Notes: generated by a model from the letters alone, not told the origin. A stretch of 64,000 nucleotides of DNA from Nostocoides sp. (GCA_016702415.1 JADJEA010000029.1:124001-188000), one strand, 5' to 3'; numbered from the stretch's first letter, positions 43,706 to 52,768 are shown. Made by a program: numbers and translations.

Positions 43706-43770
43706 GCAACGCACCCCGCTCCGGCGCGCCGTCCGCGCCATGGACGGGCTCGGCTCCTAACATCGGTGTG

Positions 43771-45285
43771 GTGCAAGCAGATCGGGGGAGAGCACGAGGC
43801 GGCCCGCGGCGCCGGTCGGTGTTGATCGCCGGGGCGGCGGCGCTGGCGCCCGCGGCCTGCGCCCCGACGATGGGCCACCGGGCCACCGGTTCGGGGGACG
43901 GGGGCGGGGACGGCGCTGGGGGGCAACGGCATACGACCGGGGTAACGACCGTCCTGCCGGCCGGAACCTCCGCCTCCGCCCTGCGCGCGGCCTCGCGGGC
44001 GTTCTTCGCGTCCTCGCCGGTCGTCGTCCTTGCCGGAGACGAGGCGAGCCACCCGGCCGCCGCGCGGGTCGCCGCGCACCTCGGCGTTCCCGTCCTGCTG
44101 CCCGACGCCCACCTCCTCGCCGAACTCGGCCGGCTCGGGGTGAACGAGATCGTCAGCTACGCGGCGCAGCCTCCGCCGGGGGACCGGCGGGTCGTGCCTG
44201 GCCCCGCCGAGGGCACCCCGAGGCTCCACGCCGACCTGCCCGCGCCCCCACCCGCTGGGCGCGCGCTGCTGCTCGTCGACCCCGACAAGCCGGCCTCCCT
44301 CCTGGTCCGGGCGACGGCAACCGCTGCCGGGGCGGGGATCGTCGAGATCCGGGGCGCCGATCCGCGGGCCGACGCCGACGCGATCGCGGCGCTGCGGGCC
44401 GCGCCCGAGGCGACGGTCGCGGCGGTCGGGCGGACGTTCGGGTCCACGGAGCGTTTTACGGGGCGAGTCCGGACCGCGCGGCTGGCCCCGGAACTGCCTG
44501 GCGGCGGGTTGTTGGCTCTCCCGGCCAACCACTTTGTCGCGATCTACGGCAACCCGCTCACCCCGTCGCTCGGGCTGCTCGGCGAGCAGGACGCGGCGGC
44601 GGCAGTCACGCGGGTCGGCGACCTCGTCGCCCAGTATGCCGACCTCCTCGACACCCCCGTCCGGCCCGCCTTCGAGCTCATCGCCACCGTCGCGGCGAGC
44701 GCTCCCGGGAGCGACGGGAGCTACTCGACTCCCACCGATCCCGCCGTGCTCGCGCGCTGGATCGACGTCGCCGAGGGCGCCGGCGTCTATTGCCTCCTCG
44801 ACCTCCAGCCCGGCCGCAGCGATTTCCTCACCCAGGCCCGCCTGTATGCCGATCTGCTCCGCCGCCCCGGCGTCGGCCTCGCGCTCGACCCGGAGTGGCG
44901 CCTGCTGCCCGGGGAACTGCCCCTCACCCGAATCGGGCATGTGGACGCCGCCGAGGTCAACGCCGTCGCCGACTGGCTCGCCACCTTGACCCGCGAGAAC
45001 GATTTGCCGCCGAAAATGCTTGTGCTGCACCAGTTCCAGACCCAGATGCTGCGCGACCGGGACCAGATCGACCGCACCCACGACGAGCTTCAAATCGTGG
45101 TCCACGTGGACGGCTCCGGCGGTCAGGGTGCCAAGCAGTCGACCTGGCGCACGATGCGCGCGGACCTTCCGGACGGCTTCTTCCTCGGCTGGAAGAACTT
45201 CATCGACGAGGACGCCCCCATGCTCACCCCGGCCGAGACGGTCGCCCAGGTCACCCCGTTCCCGTCGCTCATCAGCTACCAGTGA
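43771..45285 (+). CDS. lipoprotein with cell-wall-binding-repeat-like domain
   Basis: About 504 residues from GTG 43771 (GTG 43768 is equally possible). RRRSVLIAGAAALAPAACAP is a basic signal with lipobox Cys near residue 30, so the protein is lipid-anchored outside. Residues about 65-130 (TSASALRAASRAFFASSPVVVLAG, LGVPVLLPDAHLLAELGRLGVNEIVSY) resemble a CW_binding_2 repeat. The C-terminal 200 residues look like a TIM-barrel or deacetylase-like domain with VYCLLDLQPGRS, GLALDPEWRLLPGE, KMLVLHQFQTQML and IVVHVDGSGGQ. No catalytic call is made. It is 65 bp downstream of cydC but not obviously related. Confidence 0.7.
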   Translation: MQADRGRARGGPRRRSVLIAGAAALAPAACAPTMGHRATGSGDGGGDGAGGQRHTTGVTTVLPAGTSASALRAASRAFFASSPVVVLAGDEASHPAAARVAAHLGVPVLLPDAHLLAELGRLGVNEIVSYAAQPPPGDRRVVPGPAEGTPRLHADLPAPPPAGRALLLVDPDKPASLLVRATATAAGAGIVEIRGADPRADADAIAALRAAPEATVAAVGRTFGSTERFTGRVRTARLAPELPGGGLLALPANHFVAIYGNPLTPSLGLLGEQDAAAAVTRVGDLVAQYADLLDTPVRPAFELIATVAASAPGSDGSYSTPTDPAVLARWIDVAEGAGVYCLLDLQPGRSDFLTQARLYADLLRRPGVGLALDPEWRLLPGELPLTRIGHVDAAEVNAVADWLATLTRENDLPPKMLVLHQFQTQMLRDRDQIDRTHDELQIVVHVDGSGGQGAKQSTWRTMRADLPDGFFLGWKNFIDEDAPMLTPAETVAQVTPFPSLISYQ

Positions 45286-45304
45286 CCGGTGTCTGAGGAG
45301 CCCT

Positions 45305-45563
45305 CGCCAACTTGGGAGCCCCCGAACTTGGGGAGTCCCCCAACTTGGGAGCCCCAGTCAACTTGAGCAGTCCCCCAACTTGAGCAGTCCCCCAACTTGA
45401 GCAGTCCCCCAACTTGAGGAGTCCCCCAACTTGAGCACGCCATGTCGACTTGAGCACGTCAGACATGACGTGCTCAAGTCGACATGGCGTGTTCAAGTTG
45501 AGAAGACGTGCTCATGTCCAGTCGAGAAGACGTGCTCAAGTCCGGAAGACGTGCTCAAGTTCG
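45305..45563. repeat. mirror-image TTGAGCAC repeat element, locus 3
   Basis: The largest copy. Left side: about nine units of 18-20 bp reading CCCCAACTTGAGCAGT or CCAACTTGGGAG (45310-45445). Right side: units GTGCTCAAGT, GTGTTCAAGTT, GTGCTCATGT, GTGCTCAAGT, GTGCTCAAGTT (45470-45560), spaced 20-27 bp. The centre is the 34-bp hairpin. It fills the 366-bp gap between the lipoprotein and phosphatase genes. Confidence 0.85.
45428..45499. repeat. 34-bp-arm hairpin, GACA loop, locus 3 centre
   Basis: Arms 45428-45461 and 45466-45499 are complementary over all 34 positions except one, G45435 opposite T45492, which is a G-U pair in plus-strand RNA. The loop is GACA (45462-45465). The inner 16 bp match the locus 2 hairpin with one paired substitution. 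Confidence 0.9.
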
Positions 45564-45651
45564 CCCCCAGCCCCCGCGCGCGGGTCCGGCCGCGGCCAGC
45601 CCGGCGTGGCCATCCAGCCCAGCGAGTTGGCCGAGCGGGGAGAATGACGCG

Positions 45652-46149
45652 GTGACCTATCGGATCTGCGTCGTCTGCACTGGCAATATCTGCCGCTCCC
45701 CCATGCTCGAGTTCCTCCTCCGCGAGGCCCTCGACGACGCGGGGCTGGCCGACCGGGTGAGCGTCGATTCGGCCGGAGTCTCCGCCGAGGAGGCGGGCAA
45801 TCGCGCCGACTCGCGCACGCTCGCCGTCCTGGCGCGCCAGGGCCACGACGACTGGGGCGGCCGGGCGCACCGGGCGCGGCGCATCGAACGCTCCTGGCTC
45901 GACGAGCGCGATCTCGTCCTGGCCGCCGACGCCGGACACCTACGGGCGTTGCACCGGTTGGCGGGGGATCGGCATACCGACCACATCCGACTCATCCGCA
46001 GCTTCGACCCGGACGCCGTCGCCGCGGGCGACCTCGACGTGGACGACCCGTGGTACGGCTCCACCGCCGCCTTCGACCGGACGTATGCCGAACTCCGGGC
46101 CGCCGTCCCCGGCATCCTCGCTCACGTCCGCGCCGCGCTCGACGCCTGA
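45652..46149 (+). CDS. low-molecular-weight protein-tyrosine phosphatase
   Basis: A 165-residue phosphatase. The active-site loop is VCTGNICRSPM (CX5R) near residue 8-18; the general acid Asp is in DVDDPWYG near residue 125. GTG 45652 is chosen because the first beta strand TYRICVVCTGN starts immediately. It could dephosphorylate Tyr kinases of exopolysaccharide synthesis or act as an arsenate-reductase-like enzyme; context does not discriminate. Confidence 0.9.
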   Translation: MTYRICVVCTGNICRSPMLEFLLREALDDAGLADRVSVDSAGVSAEEAGNRADSRTLAVLARQGHDDWGGRAHRARRIERSWLDERDLVLAADAGHLRALHRLAGDRHTDHIRLIRSFDPDAVAAGDLDVDDPWYGSTAAFDRTYAELRAAVPGILAHVRAALDA

Positions 46150-46150
46150 G

Positions 46151-46636
46151 TCACCCGCCGGCGGCAGCCGACCCGGCAGATTCGGATTCGACGATGGCCT
46201 TGATCCGCTCGAGGGAGCGGCGGATGCCGTCCTCCAACTCGTCTGTGTGCACCTCGCCGCCCAGGAGTACCCGGGTGAACACCGCCGAAAGGGTCGAGAT
46301 CCCGTCCGCCGCCACCCGGCTCTCGGTCAGCCGGGTCCCCTCCCCCGCGGGCTCCAGGGCATAGGTCCAGGTCGCGCCATTCTCGACGATCCGATACGCC
46401 AGGACCCGGGGCGGCTCGCAGCGCACCACGCGTGCGGTCGTCGGCCAGGCCACGAAGCCCCGCTTGTTGAGCCCGACGAACCGCGACCCCGCGCGCAGGC
46501 GGGCCGGCGCGAGGACCTTGCGGCACTCGGGCGACCACTCGCCGGTGCGGCGGACGTCGGCGACGACGCGCCATACCGCCTGCGGCGGCGCCGCGATCTC
46601 GACCGATGCGGACAGGGGACGGACCGATTTGCCCAT
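46151..46636 (-). CDS. SRPBCC-family protein
   Basis: A 161-residue START/Bet v1-like small-molecule-binding protein. LSASVEIAAPPQAVWRVVADVRRTGEWSPEC is the classical first strand and helix of the fold (polyketide cyclase/dehydrase type), and the C-terminal long helix ends RRSLERIKAIVESES. Substrate unknown. It converges with the phosphatase gene with a single base between the stops and is divergent from purB. Confidence 0.85.
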   Translation of the reverse strand: MGKSVRPLSASVEIAAPPQAVWRVVADVRRTGEWSPECRKVLAPARLRAGSRFVGLNKRGFVAWPTTARVVRCEPPRVLAYRIVENGATWTYALEPAGEGTRLTESRVAADGISTLSAVFTRVLLGGEVHTDELEDGIRRSLERIKAIVESESAGSAAAGG

Positions 46637-46713
46637 GCACCCACTGTAGATCCGGTCCCGACGCGCCCTGGTCCCCACGTCGGCCCACTCGCCGGGCACG
46701 GGACAATGGCCGT

Positions 46714-48126
46714 ATGCCGTCCCTCGCCGACGCCCGACCGCCCGTCTCGCTGGGCACCCTCGATGGCCGCTACCGCGCGACCGTCGCCCCCCTGGTCGAC
46801 CACCTCTCCGAGCCCGCGCTCAATAGGGAGCGGTTGCGGGTCGAGGTCGAGTGGCTCATCCACCTCACCGATCACGGCGTCGTCCCCGGTGTCGGGGCGC
46901 TGACGCCACAGGAGAAGGCGGCGTTGCGCGGCATACCGGACGGGTTCGGCCCCGACGACATCGCCGCCCTAGCGGCGGTGGAGGCGACGACCCAGCACGA
47001 CGTCAAGGCGGTCGAGTACGTCCTGAAAGAGCGCTTCGCCGCCCTCCCCGGGCGGGCGGGCGATCCGACGGCCGAACTGATCCACTTCGGCTGCACCTCC
47101 GAGGACGTCAACAATCTCGCCTACGCCCTCATGGTCCGCGGGGCGATCACCGAGGTGTGGCTGCCGAAAGCAAGCGCCCTCCTCGCCCAGGTCGAGGCCA
47201 TGGCCCGGGACCTGCGGGATGTGCCGCTGCTCGCGCATACCCACGGCCAGCCCGCCACCCCGACGACGATGGGCAAGGAACTGGCCGTCCTCGCCTGGCG
47301 CCTGGGCCGGCAACTGCGGCGCATCGGGCGGGCGGAGTTCCTCGGGAAGTTCAACGGGGCGACGGGCACCTACGGAGCCCACCTCGCCGCGGTCCCGGAC
47401 GCCGACTGGGAGGGCATCAGCCGCGACTTCGTCACCGGTCTGGGCCTGACCTGGAACCCCTTGACGACCCAGATCGAGAGCCACGACTGGCAGGCGGAGT
47501 TGTATGCCGACCTCGCCCGCGCCAACCGCATCCTCCACAACCTCTGCACCGATATGTGGACCTATATCTCGCTCGGCTACTTCGCGCAGGTGCGCGGGCA
47601 GGGGACGGTCGGGTCCAGCACGATGCCGCACAAGGTCAACCCGATCCGGTTCGAGAATGCCGAGGCCAATCTCGAGGTGAGCAATGCCCTCCTCGATGTC
47701 CTCGCCGCCACGCTGGTCACCTCACGCCTCCAGCGGGACCTGACCGACTCCTCGATGCAGCGCAATATCGGGACGGCGGTCGGTCACTCGCTCCTGGCGA
47801 TCGACAACATCGGGCGAGGGCTCGCGGGCCTCGACGCCGTCCCCGCGGCGATGGCGGCCGATCTCGACGCCAACTGGGAGGTCCTCGCCGAGCCGATCCA
47901 GTCGGCGATGCGCGCCCTCGCGGCGCAGGGGGTGGCGGGGATGGACGCGCCATACGAACGCCTCAAGGAACTCACCCGGGGACGGCGGATCACCGCCGCG
48001 GATCTGCGGGAGTTCATCGACGGGCTCGGGTTGCCGCCGCAGGTCGCGGCCCGGCTGCAGGCCCTGACCCCACGGACCTATGTCGGGCTCGCCCCGGCTC
48101 TCGTGGACCACCTCGGGCAGGGCTGA
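46714..48126 (+). CDS. purB: adenylosuccinate lyase
   Basis: A 470-residue fumarase-superfamily lyase used twice in purine synthesis (SAICAR and adenylosuccinate cleavage). IHFGCTSEDVNNLAYAL, LLAHTHGQPATPTTMGKE and the signature GSSTMPHKVNPIRFEN are present. Length matches the longer E. coli-type PurB. The start ATG 46714 lies within a GTATGCCG octamer. It is not adjacent to the purF-purM pair in this window. Confidence 0.96.
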   Translation: MPSLADARPPVSLGTLDGRYRATVAPLVDHLSEPALNRERLRVEVEWLIHLTDHGVVPGVGALTPQEKAALRGIPDGFGPDDIAALAAVEATTQHDVKAVEYVLKERFAALPGRAGDPTAELIHFGCTSEDVNNLAYALMVRGAITEVWLPKASALLAQVEAMARDLRDVPLLAHTHGQPATPTTMGKELAVLAWRLGRQLRRIGRAEFLGKFNGATGTYGAHLAAVPDADWEGISRDFVTGLGLTWNPLTTQIESHDWQAELYADLARANRILHNLCTDMWTYISLGYFAQVRGQGTVGSSTMPHKVNPIRFENAEANLEVSNALLDVLAATLVTSRLQRDLTDSSMQRNIGTAVGHSLLAIDNIGRGLAGLDAVPAAMAADLDANWEVLAEPIQSAMRALAAQGVAGMDAPYERLKELTRGRRITAADLREFIDGLGLPPQVAARLQALTPRTYVGLAPALVDHLGQG

Positions 48127-48249
48127 GCCGGCCGCGTCGCGCCGCTGGGCACCTCTCGGCCGGACGCCTCGGGGCGTAAGCGTTTTCACGCTCCACGGTG
48201 CCCTCGACGATGGTCAAGAGCACCCCTGCGCGTGTGTAACGATGAGCGC

Positions 48250-48885
48250 ATGCGCGTGGATCATGTGTCGTATGCCGCAGAGGCCGACGGTCTCCAGGCG
48301 ACCGCGAAGCGTCTGGGAGCCGATATCGGGGTCGACCCCGTCGAGGGCGGCATCCACCCGCGGTTCGGCACCCGCAATATGATCCTGCCGCTGGCCCACG
48401 AGCGCTATGTCGAGGTCGTCGAGGTCCTCGACCACCCCGCCGCCGACAAGGCCCCCTTCGGGCAGGCGGTCCGGGCGCGCAGCGAGATGGGCGGCGGCTG
48501 GATCGGCTGGGTCGTGCGCGTGGAGGATCTGCGCGACCTCGAGGGTCGCCTCGGCCGGCACGCGGTCGACGGCAACCGCCGGATGCCCGACGGCCGCGAG
48601 TTCAAGTGGCGCCAGCTGGGGGTCCGCGGGCTGCAGTCCGACCCGCAGTTGCCCTTCTTCGTCGAATGGGATCCGTGCAGCCCGCACCCGTCCGACGACG
48701 CCCACACCGACACCACGATCGAGTCGCTCGAGATCGGCGGCGACCCCGACCGGGTCAAGGACTGGCTCGGCCTTCCCGCCGAGACGACGTCCTCGGTCAT
48801 CCACTTCAGCTTCATCGCCCCCCACGGCACCCCGGGGCTGATGGCCGTCACCTTCAACACCGCGGACGGCAAGGTCACCATCTGA
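48250..48885 (+). CDS. VOC/glyoxalase-like protein
   Basis: A 211-residue protein starting at ATG 48250 with MRVDHVSYAAEADGLQATAKRLGA, the first module of a vicinal-oxygen-chelate fold (His in VDHVSY). PLPFFVEWDP-like text (QLPFFVEWDPCSPHP) and a second module (SLEIGGDPDRVKDWLGLP) follow. This architecture is the Glyoxalase_3 type. Substrate unknown. An upstream in-frame ATG at 48232 adds six residues and is less likely. Confidence 0.82.
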   Translation: MRVDHVSYAAEADGLQATAKRLGADIGVDPVEGGIHPRFGTRNMILPLAHERYVEVVEVLDHPAADKAPFGQAVRARSEMGGGWIGWVVRVEDLRDLEGRLGRHAVDGNRRMPDGREFKWRQLGVRGLQSDPQLPFFVEWDPCSPHPSDDAHTDTTIESLEIGGDPDRVKDWLGLPAETTSSVIHFSFIAPHGTPGLMAVTFNTADGKVTI

Positions 48886-48984
48886 CCGGCGGTCGCCCTG
48901 AGCGACGGTCGCTGCCTTCCCAATGCGGCGGCGGCTCACCTGACCGCCGCCCGGTCGCCGAAAACCGCTGTGCCGCAGACCCGT

Positions 48985-49803
48985 TCAGCCGCTCAGGCTG
49001 CGCTGGCGCACCGCCTCGTAGAGCACGATCGCCGCGGAGGTCGCGGCGTTGAGCGAGTCGGCCCGGCCGGCCATGGGTATCCGCACCCGCAGGCCCGCGG
49101 CGGCCAGCATCCGCTCATCCAGCCCCCACTTCTCCGCGCCCACCGCGACCGCGATGCCGCCGGTGAGGTCGGCGTCGAAGTGGCGCACCGAGGTGTCGGG
49201 GGTCGTCGCGACGAGGGTCAGGCCCCGCTCGGCCAGCCACGCCAGCGTCGATCCCGTGTCGGCGGCGGCCACCGGCACCGAGAAGACGGTCCCCTTGCTC
49301 GCCCGGATGACGTTGGGATTGCCCCAATCCGTCACCGGGTCCGCGGCGATGACGGCGGCGACCCCCGCGGCATCGGCGGTGCGCAACATGGCCCCGAGAT
49401 TGCCCGGCTTCTCGATCCGTTGGGCGACGACCACGAGGGCACCGGCCGGCACGTCGAGACTCGCCAGGGCCGCGCCCGGCGAGGGCACGACGGCGAGGAT
49501 GCCGTCCGGTCCCTCGCGATAGGCCATCCGCTCGAACACGGTGCGCGACACCGCGATCGTCTCCGCTCCCGCCGATCGCGCCCGGGCGACCAGCTCCGCC
49601 CCGGCTGCGGCATCGGCGCCCATGAGCTCCGCGCAGTGGAAGAGGGTCCGCACCGTCCACCCGGCGTCCAGGGCGAGCCGGGTCTCGGCGATCCCGTCGA
49701 GACAGGTCACGCCCTGGGCGTCCCGGGACCGCCGAGAGCGCAGCCCGACGACGAATTTGACGCGAGGGTTGGCCGTCGACGTCAGCTGTCGGTCGCCGTC
49801 CAT
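48985..49803 (-). CDS. SPOUT RNA methyltransferase (TrmH/SpoU family)
   Basis: A 272-residue knotted methyltransferase that 2'-O-methylates rRNA or tRNA with SAM. An N-terminal substrate domain (LTSTANPRVKFVVGLRSRRSR) precedes the SPOUT domain: VAQRIEKPGNLGAMLRTADAAGV (motif 1 with N-x3-R), VAVGAEKWGLDE (motif 2) and RIPMAGRADSLNAATSAAIVLYE (motif 3). Start ATG 49803 shares one base with the HAD stop. Confidence 0.92.
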   Translation of the reverse strand: MDGDRQLTSTANPRVKFVVGLRSRRSRDAQGVTCLDGIAETRLALDAGWTVRTLFHCAELMGADAAAGAELVARARSAGAETIAVSRTVFERMAYREGPDGILAVVPSPGAALASLDVPAGALVVVAQRIEKPGNLGAMLRTADAAGVAAVIAADPVTDWGNPNVIRASKGTVFSVPVAAADTGSTLAWLAERGLTLVATTPDTSVRHFDADLTGGIAVAVGAEKWGLDERMLAAAGLRVRIPMAGRADSLNAATSAAIVLYEAVRQRSLSG

Positions 49804-50666
49804 CACCGGGCCACCGCGACATCCCCGCGGCCGACCCCGGGCAGGGACTCCAGCACCCGAGCGGCCCCGTCCCCGAGCACATCGGCGGTGACCTCGTCGG
49901 CGACGGCGCGCACCTCCTCCGGGGCGTCCCCCATCGCCACTCCGCGCGCCGCCCACCGGAGCATGTCGATGTCGTTGCGCTGGTCCCCCACCGCGACCGT
50001 ATGCTGCGGGCCCACCCCGAGCCGGCGGCGCACGAGTTCCAGCGCACTCGCCTTGGTCACGCCCTCGGGGTTGATGTCGAGCCAGGCCGAGTAGCCGACG
50101 GCGTAGTTCATCTCGTGCAGCCCGATGCGGTGGGCGAGGGCGAGGAAGTCCTCGCTGGTCCCGGTCGGGCTGTGGAAGGTCAGGCGGGTCACCGGCGTCG
50201 CGGCCAGCTCGGCCCAGGGAACGACCGTGACCGTCCCCTCCAAGTGGATCGGGAAGGGCGCCGACACCTTGAACCCGACGCCCAGATCCTCCACCGCGAC
50301 AACGGCATCCGGCCACGCGTCGTGGAGGAGTCCGAGCGCGGGCGCCGGGTCGAAGGTGATCGCCTCGAGCACCTCGTACCCACTCGGGTGCCCCGGGTCG
50401 AGGGCGAGGGTGACCGCGCCATTGGAGCACACGGCATACCCCTGGTCGATCCCGAGATCGGCGAGCACGGGGAGGGTGCCGACGACTCCCCGTCCGGTGG
50501 CGAGCACGAGGTGGTGACCGGCCTCGCGGGCGCGGGCCACGGCATACCGGACGGGGTCGCGCACGGTGCCGTCGTGGGTGAGGATCGTCCCGTCGATGTC
50601 GAGTCCGACCAGGTGCGGCGCGCTCACTTCTGCGCTCACTCCTGCGCTCACTCCTGCGCCGTCCAT
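49803..50666 (-). CDS. HAD-superfamily hydrolase, Cof type
   Basis: A 287-residue Cof-like phosphatase. Motif I is VGLDIDGTIL, with LATGRGVVGTLPVL, CSNGAVTLAL, the Lys in NPEGVTKASALELV, and motif IV VAVGDQRNDIDMLRWA. The N-terminus carries a short repeat (GVSAGVSAEVSA) from 12-bp tandem DNA repeats near 50630-50660; translation could start later. It likely dephosphorylates a sugar phosphate, FMN or similar. It overlaps the ABC permease by 19 bp. Confidence 0.9.
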   Translation of the reverse strand: MDGAGVSAGVSAEVSAPHLVGLDIDGTILTHDGTVRDPVRYAVARAREAGHHLVLATGRGVVGTLPVLADLGIDQGYAVCSNGAVTLALDPGHPSGYEVLEAITFDPAPALGLLHDAWPDAVVAVEDLGVGFKVSAPFPIHLEGTVTVVPWAELAATPVTRLTFHSPTGTSEDFLALAHRIGLHEMNYAVGYSAWLDINPEGVTKASALELVRRRLGVGPQHTVAVGDQRNDIDMLRWAARGVAMGDAPEEVRAVADEVTADVLGDGAARVLESLPGVGRGDVAVAR

Positions 50667-51835
50667 GCCTGCCGTATGCCGACCCGCCCCCGGGTCTGCA
50701 GGAGGGAGCGTCGGTAGAGGCGCTCCCCCACCCGGAGGATCAGGACGGCGAAGACGACCAGGAGGAGCAGGGCCACCGCCGGTTGCCACCACGCGACCCC
50801 GCCCCCTGCCAGCCGCATGGGCATCGCGACCGCCGAGATGGGTGGGACGAACGAGAGCACCGTTGCCACCGTGCCCTTGGCCATGAGCGAGCCGAAGAAG
50901 ATCGCCATGACGATCGTCGTCAGCGGCGTCGTCGTCGCCTGCAGGTCCTCCGAGCGGCTCGCCAACGCCCCCGCGACCGCCCACAGACACGCGAGCGCAG
51001 CGAAGCCGGCGACGAAGAACACGAGGAACCACACGATCGGGCCGCCGACGTCGGAGAGATAGCGGCCGTAGCTGGTGAACGACAACCCGATCACGCCGAT
51101 CCCGGCATACAGGGTCATCTGGGCGAAGGCGAGAGCGGTGTTGCCGGCGATCTTGCCGGCCAGCAGTTGCCGCAGCGGGATCGAGGTGGCGATGATCTCG
51201 ACGATGCGGGATTGCTTCTCCTCCAACACACTTTGCGCCAACTGGACGCCGAAGAGGAGGGCGGAGATATAGAAGAGGAAGGCGAAGACAAATCCCAGCA
51301 CAGTCCGCAGCGTCCCGGCGGCTCCCGAGGTGTCGAGGGCCTCGGGCACGACGACACTCCCCCTGGTCAGCGCCTCGACGGTGGTCCCCGCGGCGGCGGC
51401 GTTGGCGGCGAGGACGTCCTGGCGGACGACCTCCGACACGACCGTCAGCAGCCCCGCGTCGGGGTCCGACTTCGCGGTCAGCGCCCACCCCGTGGCCGTG
51501 CGATGCAGCCACGCATCCGCATCCCCACTCGTCAAGGCCGCCTTGGCGGCGGTGTCGTCGGTGACGACCATCGGTGTCACGGTCGTCTTGGCATCCTGGG
51601 CCGTCGCGGCGGCGGCCACCTGGGCGACAACGGACTGCGCCGATGACGTCGTCGCGACCGTGTAGTGGTGCGCCCGGTTCCCCAGGACCGCCTGGAGGAT
51701 CAGGGCGACCGTGATGACGAGGAGCATCATCCCGGTGGAGAAGAGGAACGCCTTGTCGCGCAGCTTGGCGACGATCTCGCGGTGGGCGACGATCGTCCAC
51801 GCGGCCCGGTCGCGCGGGTGCTGGGGCTCACTCAT
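50648..51835 (-). CDS. ABC-2 type exporter permease (NatB-like)
   Basis: A 395-residue permease: N-terminal helix (FLFSTGMMLLVITVALILQ), a large extracytoplasmic domain (about 45-175) rich in Ala/Thr, then five helices including FVFAFLFYISALLFGVQLAQSVLEEKQSRIVEI, where the EEKQSR-IVEI element is typical of NatB/YhaP sodium or drug exporters. ATGA overlap with the ATPase makes them a pair. Confidence 0.88.
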   Translation of the reverse strand: MSEPQHPRDRAAWTIVAHREIVAKLRDKAFLFSTGMMLLVITVALILQAVLGNRAHHYTVATTSSAQSVVAQVAAAATAQDAKTTVTPMVVTDDTAAKAALTSGDADAWLHRTATGWALTAKSDPDAGLLTVVSEVVRQDVLAANAAAAGTTVEALTRGSVVVPEALDTSGAAGTLRTVLGFVFAFLFYISALLFGVQLAQSVLEEKQSRIVEIIATSIPLRQLLAGKIAGNTALAFAQMTLYAGIGVIGLSFTSYGRYLSDVGGPIVWFLVFFVAGFAALACLWAVAGALASRSEDLQATTTPLTTIVMAIFFGSLMAKGTVATVLSFVPPISAVAMPMRLAGGGVAWWQPAVALLLLVVFAVLILRVGERLYRRSLLQTRGRVGIRQAWTAQE

Positions 51836-52731
51836 GCGGCGGTCACCTTCCGGTAGATCTCGGACAGCGGCGGGACGACCCGCCCGAAGCTCGTGACGGG
51901 GCCGCGGCGCACCGCTTCGGCGAGGACGCGCTGCTCCGCGCCCGGTGTCGCCACCTCGAACTCCGTGGTCCCGTCCTGCTGGCCCACGACGAGAACCCCG
52001 GGTATGTCGCGCACCCACCCCAGGTCGCCCGGTGCCGCGACGTGGAAGCGCACCGGACCGGCGGTGCGCAGGTCGTCGGAGGTTCCCTGGGCGACGACGC
52101 GGCCCCTGGCCATGACGACGAGCCGGTCACAGAGGCGGTCGACGAGGTCGAGCTGATGGCTGGAGAAGAGGACCGGGACCCCGCGCGCGACGTGTTCGCG
52201 CAGCATTGCGGCCATCGAGTCGACGGCGTCGGGGTCGAGACCGGAGAAGGGTTCGTCGAGGACGAGGAAGCGGGGGTCGCCCAGGAGCGCGGCGACGATC
52301 TGGACCCGCTGCTGGTTGCCGAGGCTGAGCTTCTCGACCCGTTCCTTGGCCCGGCCGGCCAGGCCGAAGCGTTCGAGATTGGCCAGGACCGCCGCCCGCG
52401 CGGCGGCCGTGCTCATCCCCTTGAGGCGCCCGAGATAGATCAGCTGGTCGAGGATCGGCTGCTTCGGATAGAGGCCGCGTTCCTCGGGCATATAGCCGAA
52501 GTGCCGCCGGTCCTGCGCCGTGATAGGCGCGCCGTTCCACGTCACCGTGCCGGCATGGACGCCGAGGACGCCCATGATCATCCGCATCGTCGTCGTCTTC
52601 CCGGCGCCATTACCGCCGATGAACCCGGTCAGGCGGCCGTCCGGGACGGTCATCGAGACCGAGTCGACGGCGACGACGTCGCCGAAACGGCGCGTGAGGC
52701 CATGAGTGGTGAGCACGCGGCATACCCCCAA
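51832..52731 (-). CDS. ABC-2 type exporter ATPase (NatA-like)
   Basis: A 299-residue ATPase with Walker A FIGGNGAGKTTT, Q-loop GYMPEERGLYP, signature LSLGNQQRVQ (a variant of LSGGQ), Walker B FLVLDEPFSGLDPDAV and switch His in LFSSHQLDLV. The MPEERGLY and C-terminal extension are typical of NatA/YhaQ. It energises the adjacent permease. Confidence 0.92.
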   Translation of the reverse strand: MGVCRVLTTHGLTRRFGDVVAVDSVSMTVPDGRLTGFIGGNGAGKTTTMRMIMGVLGVHAGTVTWNGAPITAQDRRHFGYMPEERGLYPKQPILDQLIYLGRLKGMSTAAARAAVLANLERFGLAGRAKERVEKLSLGNQQRVQIVAALLGDPRFLVLDEPFSGLDPDAVDSMAAMLREHVARGVPVLFSSHQLDLVDRLCDRLVVMARGRVVAQGTSDDLRTAGPVRFHVAAPGDLGWVRDIPGVLVVGQQDGTTEFEVATPGAEQRVLAEAVRRGPVTSFGRVVPPLSEIYRKVTAA

Positions 52732-52768
52732 GTCGTGACGAAACCGCGGGCAGCCTAGTGGGCCGTCC

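Noticed and set aside
41998..43770. Single 1095-residue gene 41998-45285
   Set aside because: The first 590 residues are off-frame translation of cydC; only the lipoprotein from 43771 is real in that frame.
45305..45563. Possible CRISPR with TTGAGCAC repeats
   Set aside because: Units are short, degenerate, irregularly spaced and inverted about a centre; spacers are similar to each other; no cas genes are present.
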